From Trichopria drosophilae (taxonomy: Eukaryota > Arthropoda > Insecta > Hymenoptera > Diapriidae), in NCBI GenBank assembly GCA_030407085.1, contig CM059586.1, positions 89,091,501-89,155,500 of the forward strand: DNA of 64,000 nt, in the 5' to 3' direction. Below the pieces are notes generated by a model. It did no database searches, had not been told where the DNA came from, and saw nothing but the letters and a program-made list of their open reading frames with translations. Below, piece by piece: positions 24,403 through 35,030 of the stretch. Both the position numbers and the translations under genes were made by a program. Every line of letters begins with the position of its first letter. Positions within the stretch are counted from its first letter, which is position 1.

Positions 24403-25086
24403 TAACTTTATGAAGAACTTTGCTGAATTCGGTCAAAATTAGTTTATCAATGCTATTATCGATAGAACTTTTAATCTTATAAATTTTTTTAATCGGTGTC
24501 TGCTTCGGTCATATATTTTATGCAGTTTATGCCATCCCACTGTTGTTATTATTACTGAGAGAAATGTTTGTTTACAGTTAATGTAATAGCCTCATATGAT
24601 TTGGATCTTAAGATAAGGTACTTTCTTCTGAAGTTACCGTAATCTGATATTCGGTTAAATTTGTTATGTTAATAGTTAATATAAGAATTTTAAATATTAA
24701 TGTTGGGATCATTACGTGGTATATTTGCGCGCTTACAGTTTCACCGAATCAGAGATAAACAAACATACACACCCGCAGTCATTCGATTTTCTGCGAATTT
24801 TTCGATACCTTGTTGACATACTCAGTTCAAACGACAGAATTTAATGTAAGATTTATTAACAGCTAACGAACGCTCATTGAATGTTAAAACTAGTGTTGGC
24901 GTGGTGCCTCGCTCGCTTCGCTCGCTAACAGCTTTCATTTATATTATAAAATTCTATTGATATTTGGGGGTCCAATCATATTTAGGCCCAAGTGGCTTCG
25001 GTAGATGTGTTACAACAATATAGTGATTCTTATATGTATGAAAATTGAAAATGAGCATTTTCAAAACTTCGACCCCGACAACAGGC
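24403..25086. other. Intergenic DNA
   Basis: AT-rich except for a short GC-rich motif near 24905 (CTCGCTCGCTTCGCTCGC), a self-complementary string common in repeats. No gene. Confidence 0.5.
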
Positions 25087-25227
25087 CTGTGCCCGTATTC
25101 TGTAAGTCGGTATTACGAATAACGTCGACGTTATGACAATTCCAACCAACCACGGTCCAGGATATTGTCGTTATCGACAGTAACGTTAACGTTATTGTTA
25201 ATACCGACTTACAGAATACGGGCACAG
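25087..25227. mobile_element. 141-bp hairpin MITE
   Basis: Left arm CTGTGCCCGTATTCTGTAAG, right arm ending CTTACAGAATACGGGCACAG; 29 bases match exactly (25087-25115 with 25199-25227). Pairing continues through AATAACGTCGACGTTAT on the left and GTAACGTTAACGTTATT on the right, so the whole element folds. The antisense reading frame 25061-25273 arises from this element and is not a gene. Confidence 0.88.
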
Positions 25228-25479
25228 CCGAAGTATTAATATATAAAAGTTGCAAAACACTTACTTCATGCACTTGTATTCTAATAGACTATTCGATGCA
25301 TATTACATGTTTACTGTGTTTGACTAATTACTGTCTGTATTATTATATTATATATACAATATATGTACATATAATTCGTCCAAGATATCTAGAAAGTGTC
25401 GAAAAGATCTATGACGGATAGCTTATAGATATATATAAGACATCTTTTAGATATATCGAAATAGTTATTTTCGTATCAA

Positions 25480-26115
25480 GGGCGTAAATGAACTTTGCGC
25501 CCGTAGGGGGTCACCGCGCCCGAGGAGCTGGCAAAGACTACCCCTGGGGGGTAGGAGGTCGAAACGTCGAAATTTGATGAAAAACAATAGGGTAATTTTT
25601 TTGCCGCGATGACCAAATTCAATACTTTTTCAGACAATAGTCATAAACATTTTAAACCAGTTTTTATGGCATTATCGTTGACTTTAGGAAGAAAATGTAT
25701 ACAACCTTTTTTGTAGAGAATTTCATCCTCTATCTTTTTTGTTTGAAACATTTTTTAATAAAATTTGTATTTTTCGAAATAAATGCAAAAAACTACAAAG
25801 AAACTTAATTGGGGCTAATTTTTTTTAGTAATGGACGGGTGGATCTGCCCCAAAATCTAATCAGATCTAAGTTATGCCAAGACGCGCATTTTAAAAAAAA
25901 ATTTATGTCGATACGCTTATCCGTTCGCGAGTTATCGCGAGACAAAAAAACGGGACGTACGGACGTACGGACGTACGTACGTACAAGATCACGGACAAAA
26001 ATTTTTTTATTGTTGATTTGGGTTTCTTAGGGTCTGAAACGTCGACATTTGATGAAAAACTATATGGTAATTTTTTTGCCCGAAGTGACCAAATTCAATA
26101 CTTCGTCCAGACTTA
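25480..26115 (+). repeat. Dispersed repeat with ~80-bp direct repeats and ACGT microsatellite
   Basis: Near-identical blocks at about 25559-25640 and 26032-26115 (landmarks GAAACGTCGA, TTTGATGAAAAAC, GGTAATTTTTTTGCC, GACCAAATTCAATACTT). Between them are CGCGAGTTATCGCGAGAC and a GTACGGAC/GTAC microsatellite (25953-25984). The segment from the microsatellite through the second block recurs inverted at 28687-28799. A GC-rich leader (25480-25558) precedes the first block. Non-coding transposon remnant; the frame 25809-26030 is a by-product. Confidence 0.7.
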
Positions 26116-26428
26116 GTCTGGGTCGAAGTAATATACGAGTTAATATAAATAACATTGCTGACATGCAGGAAAGTGCTGGTATTTTCATTTACCTGTCGTT
26201 TTTTACTTTACAGTTACTGTTACAACTTTACAGTTAATCTAAGAGCCATGAAATTAGTTTACATTAACTATCGGTAAATAATTTCTGTCAGTGCACGTCA
26301 ACCTATTTTCTCTATATTTTATATATTAACAATACGTTTTAACCTCCCATTAATATAGTCAAGAATTTAATATAATTTCCTTTTTGGAATCCTTTTGCTC
26401 ATATTTCCAAAATAAAATTACATGCAGC
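26116..26428. other. AT-rich intergenic DNA
   Basis: Nothing supported. Confidence 0.5.
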
Positions 26429-26740
26429 TTACGTAATGTAATTTCGCAGAAACAGTTTTATTAACCATGTTTTAAAAGGATCAGAGAAGAAAACCAAGAG
26501 ATTTGGAGGAAATGTAACGGCAAAAAGTTGCGTAAAGAGATAAAATAGCAGAAGCGAGCAGAAGAGAACAATCGAGAAAAAAGGGAGCAAGAAGGAAGAA
26601 GGATGAAACCGGAAAGTAGATTCGCGTTTCGAGAGCGTTGAAACCGGTAGGAGAGAACGGGAGTTATACAGCGAACATTTGTAAGCCATGGAGTATTACA
26701 GTAGATTCGGAGTAAGACTGCATCCGGGGTGTCTTTTGGC
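26429..26740. other. Purine-rich strand-asymmetric block
   Basis: From about 26470 to 26670 the plus strand is strongly purine-rich (GAA, GGA and AGA runs such as AAAAAAGGGAGCAAGAAGGA) and GC-richer than its flanks. The minus strand is therefore open, Ser/Leu/Phe-rich and meaningless as protein. It could be untranslated exon sequence or a decayed simple repeat. Confidence 0.4.
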
Positions 26741-28686
26741 AAACGGCATATTTCCTACTATGTTCCTCACAAAAAAATATACTTTTACGGTCATTTTTCT
26801 TGGTGTGTGCACGAAATTTATTCTCATCATCTTTTATAGACTTACCTAAGATTCATTAGATTTAATATTTTAACATCTTTTTTGATACTCCGTGCATAAA
26901 ATGTGACGTTACGCTTTTTCAAGAATTTTATTTGCAAATGGCATTCGACATATCGGTAATTCTAAAGAACATTTAAATTCTAGTGTCGACATCCTTTTAC
27001 TGAATCTTAAGTAATTTTTCGTTGGATTCGGGGCTGCGAACGCATAAAATCATATTTAAACAATATATTTAAATATATTTCCAGCAAAAATATGAATATT
27101 TCATAATCAATTTCAAAATATTATATGGAAAGATTACGAATATATTTAAAATTTACATATCGCCAACTATTGTTGAAACAATTCTTTTATTCTGCTGATC
27201 TAGGTAGTCACTGAAACAATTGAACCAAATTTTTGTTTATTTTAAGTAAAAAAAATTTTGTCTATAAGACATAATTACCCCAGATCAAAATCAACGGTGT
27301 GCCGTCATCAATTTATGTCGTCAATTTATTGATAAATGCTATTTTTATTAGTCTTTCCACTTTTCGGGTCCTTATAATCAGGGGGGGGGGCTTCCTTAAC
27401 TCCAAAGTCCTCCGGCATTTGATGATATTTATAAAATCAAAGAAAAGCAGTCAACGAAGCGTACACGCCTTAAAAAATAGTATCTGGAAAGCGAAGGAAA
27501 TTCGTGTAATCAGTAAGGGAATATTATGATTTTCGCGGCATAGTTCTTAAGTTATTGGTCGCGTCTCAAGACAGATTGTAAATAAAAATCTTAAAAATTA
27601 TTATTCGCATGTAGAGGATATGTAATTCTTAATTCAAAACGATACAAAATATCTAGAAAAATTATTTAATAATATTATTTTATTCGCAAATTCTCGAATA
27701 ATTAAAAATAACTATGTATTAAGTTTCTCTAGACGCTGATCTCAAAATCCACATTTCTTACTTCTCCGGAAATGTGAAAATTTTTCGAAAAATTATTTTT
27801 TGAACTTTAAAAAATTATGAGGTTCTACATTATAGTTACCAAATAATAATATATTTCAGGAATATTTTTTAAATACCAATCATTTAAATGATTGCAATTG
27901 AGAATTGCGAAATCGAACAAACACTAATAAACTAATTAAATTGCAGGAAAATGTAGAACAATTTCGAAAATCTTAATTATGATAATTTACAAAAGAAATG
28001 GGTAACTCTCAGAATGAAGGAAGAATATTAAGCTAGTTTCGGCACATTTTGTATGTTTTTAAGTTTAGACAAGTGGGTCAAGTTAAAATTAATAACACTA
28101 TCTAAGCTTTCTGAAAGTGGCCAGACATAAAATTGATAATTAAAAATTCTAGAGTAACGTCAGTTACAGTCCAAACGACGAATACAAAATTAACAATTAC
28201 ACGAAAAATGAGCGAGAGAGAGAGAGAGAGAGAGAAGAGAGTTTTTTATAAAATTTGTTATTCGGGGCTTTTTGAGGTCCCTGATTATGAATCTGATGTC
28301 AATTTTTTAAAATTCAAAGTAGATGATCTAATATAGCACACGAATTTTTAGATAATTGATTGGATTTGTGTAAAATTGGTTAGGATAAGGTTGGCCTGGA
28401 GGATCTGAAGTCATGAATATAAAATTTAACAATTTTTGTAATTTCACTACTAATTTAAAAAAAAAATTAGAAATATTCATTAAAGAGTTTTATTTAACTA
28501 CCACGTAGAGGGTAAGACAAATTTTATACGCAAATCAGTGCAAAAAAGTAGAAAAAGTTGTCAAATCTGACAACCTTGGATCATGCTGCTTCCAAGTGTT
28601 TTCGACTTCCCTGAGTTTAGTAGCAATCGACTATGCCTAATTTCCTCCTTTGTTTTCTATTAAATGTTATTATTATTGAATTTTTG
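26741..28686. other. AT-rich intergenic DNA
   Basis: A ten-base G run lies near 27382. The GA microsatellite at 28214-28240 is listed separately. No gene. Confidence 0.55.
28214..28240 (+). repeat. (GA)n microsatellite
   Basis: About 13 GA units with one interruption near the end. Confidence 0.95.
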
Positions 28687-28799
28687 GTCCCTTCGACCAA
28701 AAAATGACATTATAGTGTTTCATCAAATGTGGACGTTTCAGACTCTAAACAAATAAAAAATGCAGGAAAAAAAGTTGTGTCTGTGATCTTGTACGTACC
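28687..28799 (-). repeat. Inverted copy of the 25.5-26.1 kb dispersed repeat
   Basis: On the minus strand it reads GTACGTACAAGATCACAGAC, then GTCTGAAACGTCCACATTTG and ATGAAACACTATAATG, matching 25981-26090 in order and spacing, with substitutions and a small length change. Confidence 0.75.
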
Positions 28800-29200
28800 G
28801 AAATAAAATGTTCAAAGTTCAAATCATCGAAAAAAAATAAAGCACACTAAAATAGACGTAAAAACGGCAATAAACGTCGGAATTTTAATATTTGCCAATT
28901 ACAGCCGATTTGTAAATGTATACACTGCTTGCATTTTTACGACCCATCACGAGGCTATTTTGCACACGCCTTATACTTTTACAATAACGTTGCACGTGAT
29001 CTATTTCCAACATGACACGTACTGAAGTTACATCAACTTTTTCACAGTGTAGGGACTGACGCAAATAGATTTAGAGTGTAAACATAAAAGTTTAGCACAA
29101 TTTTCGACATATTAGATTCCATTGATTAGTTACATCGGATTTATAATAGTATTTCTAGCCCCTCCTACCCCTTTTCTGTAAGTAGTCTTCAGTGAAACTC
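28800..29200. other. AT-rich intergenic DNA
   Basis: Nothing supported. Confidence 0.5.
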
Positions 29201-29208
29201 ATGCTTTT

Positions 29209-29402
29209 GGCCGGGGAATAAAGTTCCGAAAATCAAAAACCCGAAAGGTTAAAATTTCGATATTGCGTGAGTCCAAGGTATTTTAATTTGCTTTCTTTTT
29301 GCCAAAATTTCAAAAACAAAGCGGAGAAAATCACGCTGGAGCCATGCTATATCGAAATTTTGACGTTTCGGTGTGTTGATTTTCGGAACTTCAATCCCCG
29401 GC
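29209..29402. mobile_element. 194-bp MITE with 8-bp target duplication
   Basis: Terminal inverted repeats start GGCCGGGGAATAAAGTTCCG on the left; the right arm read inward begins GGCCGGGGATTGAAGTTCCG. Similarity extends about 52 bases to AAAATTTCGATAT. The element is flanked by the direct repeat ATGCTTTT (29201-29208 and 29403-29410), an 8-bp target duplication as made by hAT or P-type transposases. The termini are not the classical hAT CAG, so I leave the superfamily open. The frame 29249-29437 is an artefact. Confidence 0.9.
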
Positions 29403-29410
29403 CATGCTTT

Positions 29411-29707
29411 TTCTATAAATTTATCCATTATACTCATTTTTAATTTAAAAAAATTGACAACGTATTCGTCATCAGCGATACTGAAAAGCCCTGCGCAAGA
29501 AATTTCTAGTGGATCTTAAGTAATTCTTAAACATTCATTTGTCATATTGGAAGCACCATTTTGAATTTTTATGCCAATAAAATTCGAAAGAGTAGAAAAC
29601 TCCTTCTTATCGATGTAATTTTAGAAGAAGCAAAATGCGACTTTACTCTCCTCGATTGGGAGCATATAACCGGATTCTTCAACCCCGTATAATGAAATAG
29701 TATTTTT
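29411..29707. other. Intergenic DNA with a degenerate repeat phrase
   Basis: About 29541-29572 contains CATATTGGAAGCACCATTTT, the reverse of the AAAATGG...CAATATG repeat seen near 14608. No gene. Confidence 0.45.
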
Positions 29708-30030
29708 CGGTACTATAGCCGTAAAATCCGATTTTCCGGCCAACTTTTAGTCCGTAAAATACTATTTCGATACAAGGCCGTAAAACAATATTTTACGGCA
29801 CGAATGCGATACCAGCGTACGAGCTCCGAGTACCGCTGGATAGCCTGAGGCCGTGTGTCGAACGTTATTTTTCGGTGCTGAAAGCTGTAAAAATTTGATT
29901 TCGCGGACTGCATTTAGTCCATATGGGTTATGTTTTTGACAGCGCAGATTCATGTTTCACGTAATCCGTGAAATTTTATTTTACGTACTAAAAATAGACC
30001 GTAAAATCGGATTTTACGGCTGTAGTACCG
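29708..30030. mobile_element. 323-bp inverted-repeat element with GTAAAAT...ATTTTAC palindromes
   Basis: The left end CGGTACTATAGCCGTAAAAT (through 29735) and the inverse at 30003-30030 match at 27 of 28 positions. Inside and at the right edge are several palindromes of the form GTAAAA-N-TTTTAC (29721, 29754, 29780, 29968, 30001, 30057). A separate hairpin with CCAGCG (29812-29817) facing CGCTGG (29834-29839) lies mid-element. Related palindromes recur at 58.8-59.0, 60.5-61.2 and 62.24 kb. Confidence 0.75.
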
Positions 30031-30052
30031 ACAAATTATTTAATGTCACTGT

Positions 30053-30466
30053 ATGGGTAAAATACTGTTTTACACCGTTTTTAACATTTTTCTGTCGCGT
30101 TTTACCTGCAAATCACAGTCTACAATAAGCATTTCACGTCCACGGCATCCAAAAGTCAGGTTGGTACTCCTGAGCAATTTTCTATTAGTCGATAACTTTG
30201 TAACCTCAAAATTACTTCTAGGCGGTGAATATTCTTTTATAAACCTGGTTATCACTATAATAACTGTAGTTTCTATTTTCTGCATGGTCATTTTGTCATG
30301 TATTTTTTGTTGTCGCTGTTTTTATGTACATGTATCTCATTATCGTGTGATTATTTTTTTGTGGCTGTGTTCTTTTATTCTATCACCAAAAAAAGGTTAC
30401 TACAAAGACAGCATATCAACACGTGTTGAAGGTGAATATGATGAATTAATTAAAATATATATCTAA
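30053..30466 (+). CDS. Orphan ORF with predicted membrane segments (doubtful)
   Basis: A 137-codon frame beginning just beyond the right end of the inverted-repeat element. Residues about 62-86 (FINLVITIITVVSIFCMVIL and following Cys-rich CIFCCRC) and about 99-110 (VIIFLWLCSFIL) are strongly hydrophobic. The C-terminus is polar. No family recognised and no convincing codon signal; the start overlaps a GTAAAAT palindrome (30057-30073), so the N-terminal codons at least come from repeat DNA. An antisense frame is open over the first half. Most likely a chance frame in T-rich DNA. Confidence 0.12.
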   Translation: MGKILFYTVFNIFLSRFTCKSQSTISISRPRHPKVRLVLLSNFLLVDNFVTSKLLLGGEYSFINLVITIITVVSIFCMVILSCIFCCRCFYVHVSHYRVIIFLWLCSFILSPKKGYYKDSISTRVEGEYDELIKIYI

Positions 30467-30589
30467 CTCTTACGAAGATGACTTCAAAGCCTCTAACAAA
30501 TGCTTCGTCAGAAGGACTAGTTTCGAAAATGTTGTTATATACATCGATAGTATAACGAAAGGTCCTTAAAACGTGTTCGATTGTTGCGA

Positions 30590-30840
30590 ATTCCATATTC
30601 AACAAGGGAGGCGGGTTTGAGCCGATAGTGGCACAATTCCCTCGAATTACCGAGGGAAAAGCAATCCAAGATCAAGAGCACGTACCACAGACGGACTTTA
30701 GAGGCTTTAGAAGTCCGTTGTACTGACCGTGCCCGAAGCTGCTTAGCCCCAATGTTCTTACGGGTCCCGGCGTTTAGCCCGACTAAGTCCCTAGTTACCA
30801 CGAGCAAAGTGCCCCTATTTTACGGGCCATGCGGCTAGAG
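30590..30840. other. GC-rich non-coding island with a perfect stem-loop
   Basis: Balanced to GC-rich in AT-rich flanks. Contains TTCCCTCGAATTACCGAGGGAA (8-base perfect stem 30637-30644 with 30651-30658). The minus frame 30535-30807 is unrecognisable. It may be a solo LTR, a transposon fragment or an RNA; compare the similar island at 21230-21560. Confidence 0.3.
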
Positions 30841-31577
30841 TGTATTACGAAAACCAACATTGCTTTGCCTACTTCAACATGACCCGCATACCGACCGATA
30901 TATTTTCAGTGCGAATGCTTCTCGTTCAATTGTGCATTATTCCCTTTATAAGCTTTCTTTTAACGTCCGATCAAATGTTTCTGCTTGCGCGGCCAAGTTA
31001 CCGTATTGTAACTATTTTTTACTAATAATGTGATGATGATTTAAAAAAAAACAGATTTTATTGCATGCATAGTTAGGTTTTATTTATTGTTTAACTACGT
31101 ATTGTTGAGTTTGGATCGATGTTTCATTCCAGGTCTGCTCATGAATTGGTCAGTTGCGCTAGGTGTTCAGACACATGGTATAATAATAGCAAGGCACATG
31201 TTGAGGAAGGGGAAAGACCAATTTAGATCAACTCTGATTGGTTGTTTCTATATACCTCTCTTTTTATAACATGTTTCCATCCTGCCTCAACCGACCTATT
31301 TATCAATCAACGCCGATTGGTTGATTCTGCGCAACCACCAAGTTGCTGTACTTCTCTTCTTATGCTATGAGTAGACCCATCCTAAGACACGAGGCACTAA
31401 TCATAAATAAATATAACAAAATAAGGTATATTACTCACACTGATCTTTCTTTTCAATGACACAAACTATCAACGGCGCTGATATTTATTCAACCTTATGC
31501 AGGCAAAACAACACGCACAATAAACTTAAAAAAAAAACAATTGAAAGATTCATAATCAAAACAGCTCCACGTCTTTA
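30841..31577. other. Intergenic DNA with paired inverted CCAAT boxes
   Basis: GATTGGTTG occurs twice, at about 31235 and 31315 (CCAAT in reverse), some 80 bases apart in a GC-richer stretch (31120-31400). This could be promoter-like, but no supported downstream gene exists on either side. Confidence 0.35.
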
Positions 31578-32105
31578 TTTCACATGACAACTAATCATAC
31601 AACAAAATATCACATGGACAAATAACCTAACCTATTCATACACAATAATATGACTATGTTTATTCGTATATAGTAAAAGCATATGCGTGTCCTAAAACTA
31701 ACCTAACATAATCAGTCAGAAATCCGCCGACCTCTAATAATGCCTAAAAGAAAATGGTTGCACAGGGAAATTTGTTCGGGAAAATAAATCTCTAATCATA
31801 TGTGGAAATCCTAAACAAAATATTATACATTTTCAAAATATTATTTTAACACGATGAAACAGTATTTTCAATATGATCTTTTTAGACATCATAATACATA
31901 AATATATTATATTTTGTAATACTGTCGATAAAAATATGAATTAAAGTCATTTAAATATGTGCAAGTAATACAAATATGATTTTTTGAACCACGAAAATAT
32001 TTAAATGTGTGATATTTTACAGTTGTGATATTTTATCAATATGATAATTTGACGTGTGATCAAATGTACGTGATATTTTCTGTGTGTGATCATTTGTCCG
32101 TGAAA
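31578..32105. mobile_element. 528-bp iteron-ended element ('GTGATATTTT')
   Basis: The right end is an array of about six degenerate iterons, 32009-32105: GTGTGATATTTTACAG, TTGTGATATTTTATC, GTGTGATCAAATGT, ACGTGATATTTTC, GTGTGATCATTTGTCC, ending in GTGAAA. The left end (31578 onward) is the inverse: TTTCACATGACAACTAATCA then AAAATATCACATGGACAAAT. The core is AT-rich with CCTAACCTA-like tracts at 31627 and 31699. No transposase. Confidence 0.65.
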
Positions 32106-32221
32106 AAAGATATGTTTATCCAGCAATACGATAATGATGGAAAATTGATCTTCAAAATAATTGTAAGACAGCCCAACAAACATTTAAGAATTTCATGTTG
32201 CCCTATATACTTATGTACAGT

Positions 32222-32520
32222 AGGACCCACCCTAAGTTATACCGTTGGTTTTTTCAAAATTGCGCAAATTTGTCCAATGTTATAGCCCTTCACTATCCCC
32301 ATTTCCGTAACTCTGTTTATATCCGTGCAATGAGTGCTTCGTGTGAGTGTCGCGAAGCGAGTGTGGCTCAGCGAAACAACATAATATGGGCAGGAGAGGA
32401 AGATACTGGTAAAACTTTGGACAGGTCAGCTTATAACTTAGGATATACATCTTTGGACAGGCCAAATGGTGTAACTTAGGATAGACATATAACTTTGGAC
32501 GGTATAGCATAGGACGGGGA
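32222..32520. mobile_element. ~300-bp iteron-ended element ('CCTAAGTTATA / GTCCAAAG')
   Basis: Right half on the minus strand alternates two ~15-base motifs: GTCCTATGCTATACC, GTCCAAAGTTATATG, TATCCTAAGTTACACC, GTCCAAAGATGTAT, ATCCTAAGTTATAAG, GTCCAAAGTTTTACC (32409-32516). The left end has the opposite orientation, ACCCACCCTAAGTTATACC (from 32226). A GC-richer core (32330-32400) lies between. The minus frame 32280-32588, with its repeated Pro-Lys-Leu-Tyr, is an artefact of the iterons. Outer limits approximate. Confidence 0.6.
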
Positions 32521-32544
32521 TTAATGTAAGAGTCAATTTTGGTA

Positions 32545-32820
32545 GGATTTTTCCTCCAGAATCCAAATATCACCACCAAAATATCCAATTAGCTCTAGTG
32601 ATATTGAAGGTCAAAGGGGTAAAAAATAAAATTTCAGGCATATTGAGCATCTATTCACAGCCTAAAAAAATGATGTTGTCCCATCAGTAAGTTTCAGTTC
32701 TGATAAGATTTTTCCCTCAGAGTAAACCTAGTTTTAACCGAATGAAGGTCAAAGGGGTAAAAATTGTATTTTTTGATATTTTTCATGTCTACACTATATT
32801 GCAAAATGGCGGATCAATCT
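32545..32820 (+). repeat. Tandem dimer of a ~140-bp dispersed repeat
   Basis: GAAGGTCAAAGGGGTAAAAA appears at about 32606 and 32744, each preceded by an AGGATTTTTCC/AAGATTTTTCC phrase. The second unit ends with GCAAAATGGCGGATCAAT, the core of the widespread AAAATGGCGGATCC family. Confidence 0.6.
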
Positions 32821-33828
32821 TTTTTACGTACTTCTTGAAATAAAACTTTAAACTCCATATTGTCTCTGATATTTTCGATAAAAACAGAAAAAACGATTTT
32901 TTTTTAAATCAGGCAAAAAGTAGGTCAACATAGTTTTTTTAAATTTTCTTATTTCAGGTATCTTTTTTGCTTCATCTTGTACAATTTTTGGGCATTTTAT
33001 AGACATTTTTTTGTATACATTTTTATGCCAACATTTATAGATCCTGTACAATAAAACTGCTTATGATTTCTACAATGATATTGGTTCGGTCATACTGAAT
33101 TTATAAATTTTGCAATCTGATTCATAAGCAGCATCTACAGAGCCCCCTTACTTCAAAGTTTAATTGAATTTTAATTGCTATTTTTAATTTTAATGCGCCA
33201 TATTTGATTTGCCATATTAAATTTCGAGAACTCTCAAATGATATTCGAATCTGCTGCCCTGAAAATGCATAATAGTAATTTTCAATTATATGTGCTAATA
33301 GTGACACAAAATTTGTTATTAAATATAGAAGTAAACAAAACTATGTGTTAGATTGGCTTGCCGTTGCTGCCGCATTAATAGTATGTTAGTATTGCACTAA
33401 GTTAAAAATACTTTGTGAGATCAACAAAATGACTAGGGTTAAAAATGCTGTCAAATTATTCAAAATTTGTAGAAGTACCCCCATATAAACGAAGCATGAC
33501 GAATGTCTCCTTAATTGCAGCTGCATGATTTAATTAAACATAGAATTTATTGTATATTTCAATGTTTTAATAATTTTGACAGTTTATACAATTTCAAATA
33601 ATAAAAACCAATTTTAGAATGCAGTTCCCAAGCACGATAATATGCAGTATCGTAGACTTACCTCTGAAAAGAGAAATACGTTACTCCCCAGTGCATAAGG
33701 TATTATCAATACAGAAAATGGAATTTGAAAACTTTAAAAGACAAGAAATGAAAGATATTTCGAAATAATGCCAAGAAATAATTTGAAATACACATAAGCA
33801 AACATATTAATTTCAAATATCTGGAGAC
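32821..33828. other. AT-rich intergenic DNA
   Basis: Nothing supported. Confidence 0.55.
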
Positions 33829-34210
33829 ATGATCGTCGTTGCGATAAAATACGCAAAAACAACCCTGGCGTGTCAGGGACGCTCTTCTTCCTCCAACTTG
33901 TGCATCGTTCATCGCTTCCGGCATTCCGCTATTGTTCTCTCAGAACATTCCCTCTCACTCTGTCGCTCAGAACTTTCTGTACCATCCACCCTCACACCCC
34001 TACTTCTGTTTCTCTCTTGGTATATCCTCATCTCTTTCCCTTGCATGGAATTGCTATTTCTTACTTTTTTGCGTCACGAATGTTCTCGTTTCATCCAAAA
34101 AGGTGCTATCATGCCGAAACAAGGCGATGCGTTGTGGCCCTGAAAAATGAAAAGCAGGCGCATTTTCACCCGACCCGACCTACAGCTCGAAGGGATAAAC
34201 TGCCGATAAA
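33829..34210. other. GC/CT-rich block, possible exon or promoter
   Basis: Plus strand pyrimidine-rich (CTCTCACTCTGTCGCTCAGA, CATCCACCCTCACACCCC). Three overlapping plus-strand frames are open (33829-34143, 33870-34220, 33932-34150), and none is recognisable, so none is called. Around 34165-34200 it becomes CG-rich (CACCCGACCCGACC). A regulatory or untranslated exon is possible. Confidence 0.35.
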
Positions 34211-35030
34211 AGACAGTTGAAAAGTGCATACGTATATAGCGTAATTACAATTTTGTTTCATCTCTTCCCGTCATGAAACACGCGCCAAAAGACACTTTTG
34301 ACTGCTACCGATTGGGAAATGATTTCAAATGTCATTTAAAAAAAAACATTAAGACATTCGATCGATCTGTTTGTGATCCGAATAATTCATTAATATTTTA
34401 ATGCTACGGACATCATGGAAGCAGATAGTAATTAGTGTATGGTTAACCATCACCAACCTACATGGGTGAACATCATTCTTTATGCGCAGATCTTGGTTGC
34501 TGACTCGTCTTAGACTTTTTCTATATTCGTCTGGAGTATAAGACAAACCACCTGTAGCATTCTAAACTATGCAAGGTGATGAATCGTAACCAAACATATC
34601 TCCACCTTCGGTGATGAATATTTGTTATCAGGATGTTCAGCATTATCTTTACACTTGCTAGAGTAAACATTTTACTCTGCCTACACTTTAAAAAGATTTA
34701 AATAGACGTCACTGGTTTGATGAGCGCAATTATTACGCTTTTTCCAAGAAAAAAACCTCCTTGATAATGGATTTTCAGAATACAACAAATGTTAATCAAA
34801 TGTATTTTATGTTTTCCAATTAGTAATACACGTGACTTGTACAGTATTGTGATATGAATATGCACACTGCGGAGTAACTCGTCAAGAATGTTTTTTGTCA
34901 AAAAACATTCCATAATAGTTTAAAACATTTCCGACTTTTCTTTTTTTGAGAAGAGACTGCGACGACATTTTCAGCTCTACGAAATACACTTTTAAACAAT
35001 TTGAAAAAAATTATTTCTTCAGTAATTTTT
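34211..35030. other. AT-rich intergenic DNA
   Basis: Nothing supported. Confidence 0.55.

Noticed and set aside
30053..30466. Membrane protein of a viral or transposon origin
   Set aside because: Kept only as a low-confidence frame; T-rich DNA gives hydrophobic peptides by chance, and its start lies in a repeat palindrome.
32280..32588. Minus frame with repeated Pro-Lys-Leu-Tyr-like words, resembling a repeat protein
   Set aside because: The period matches the DNA iterons of the 32.2-32.5 kb element; no start context or domain.
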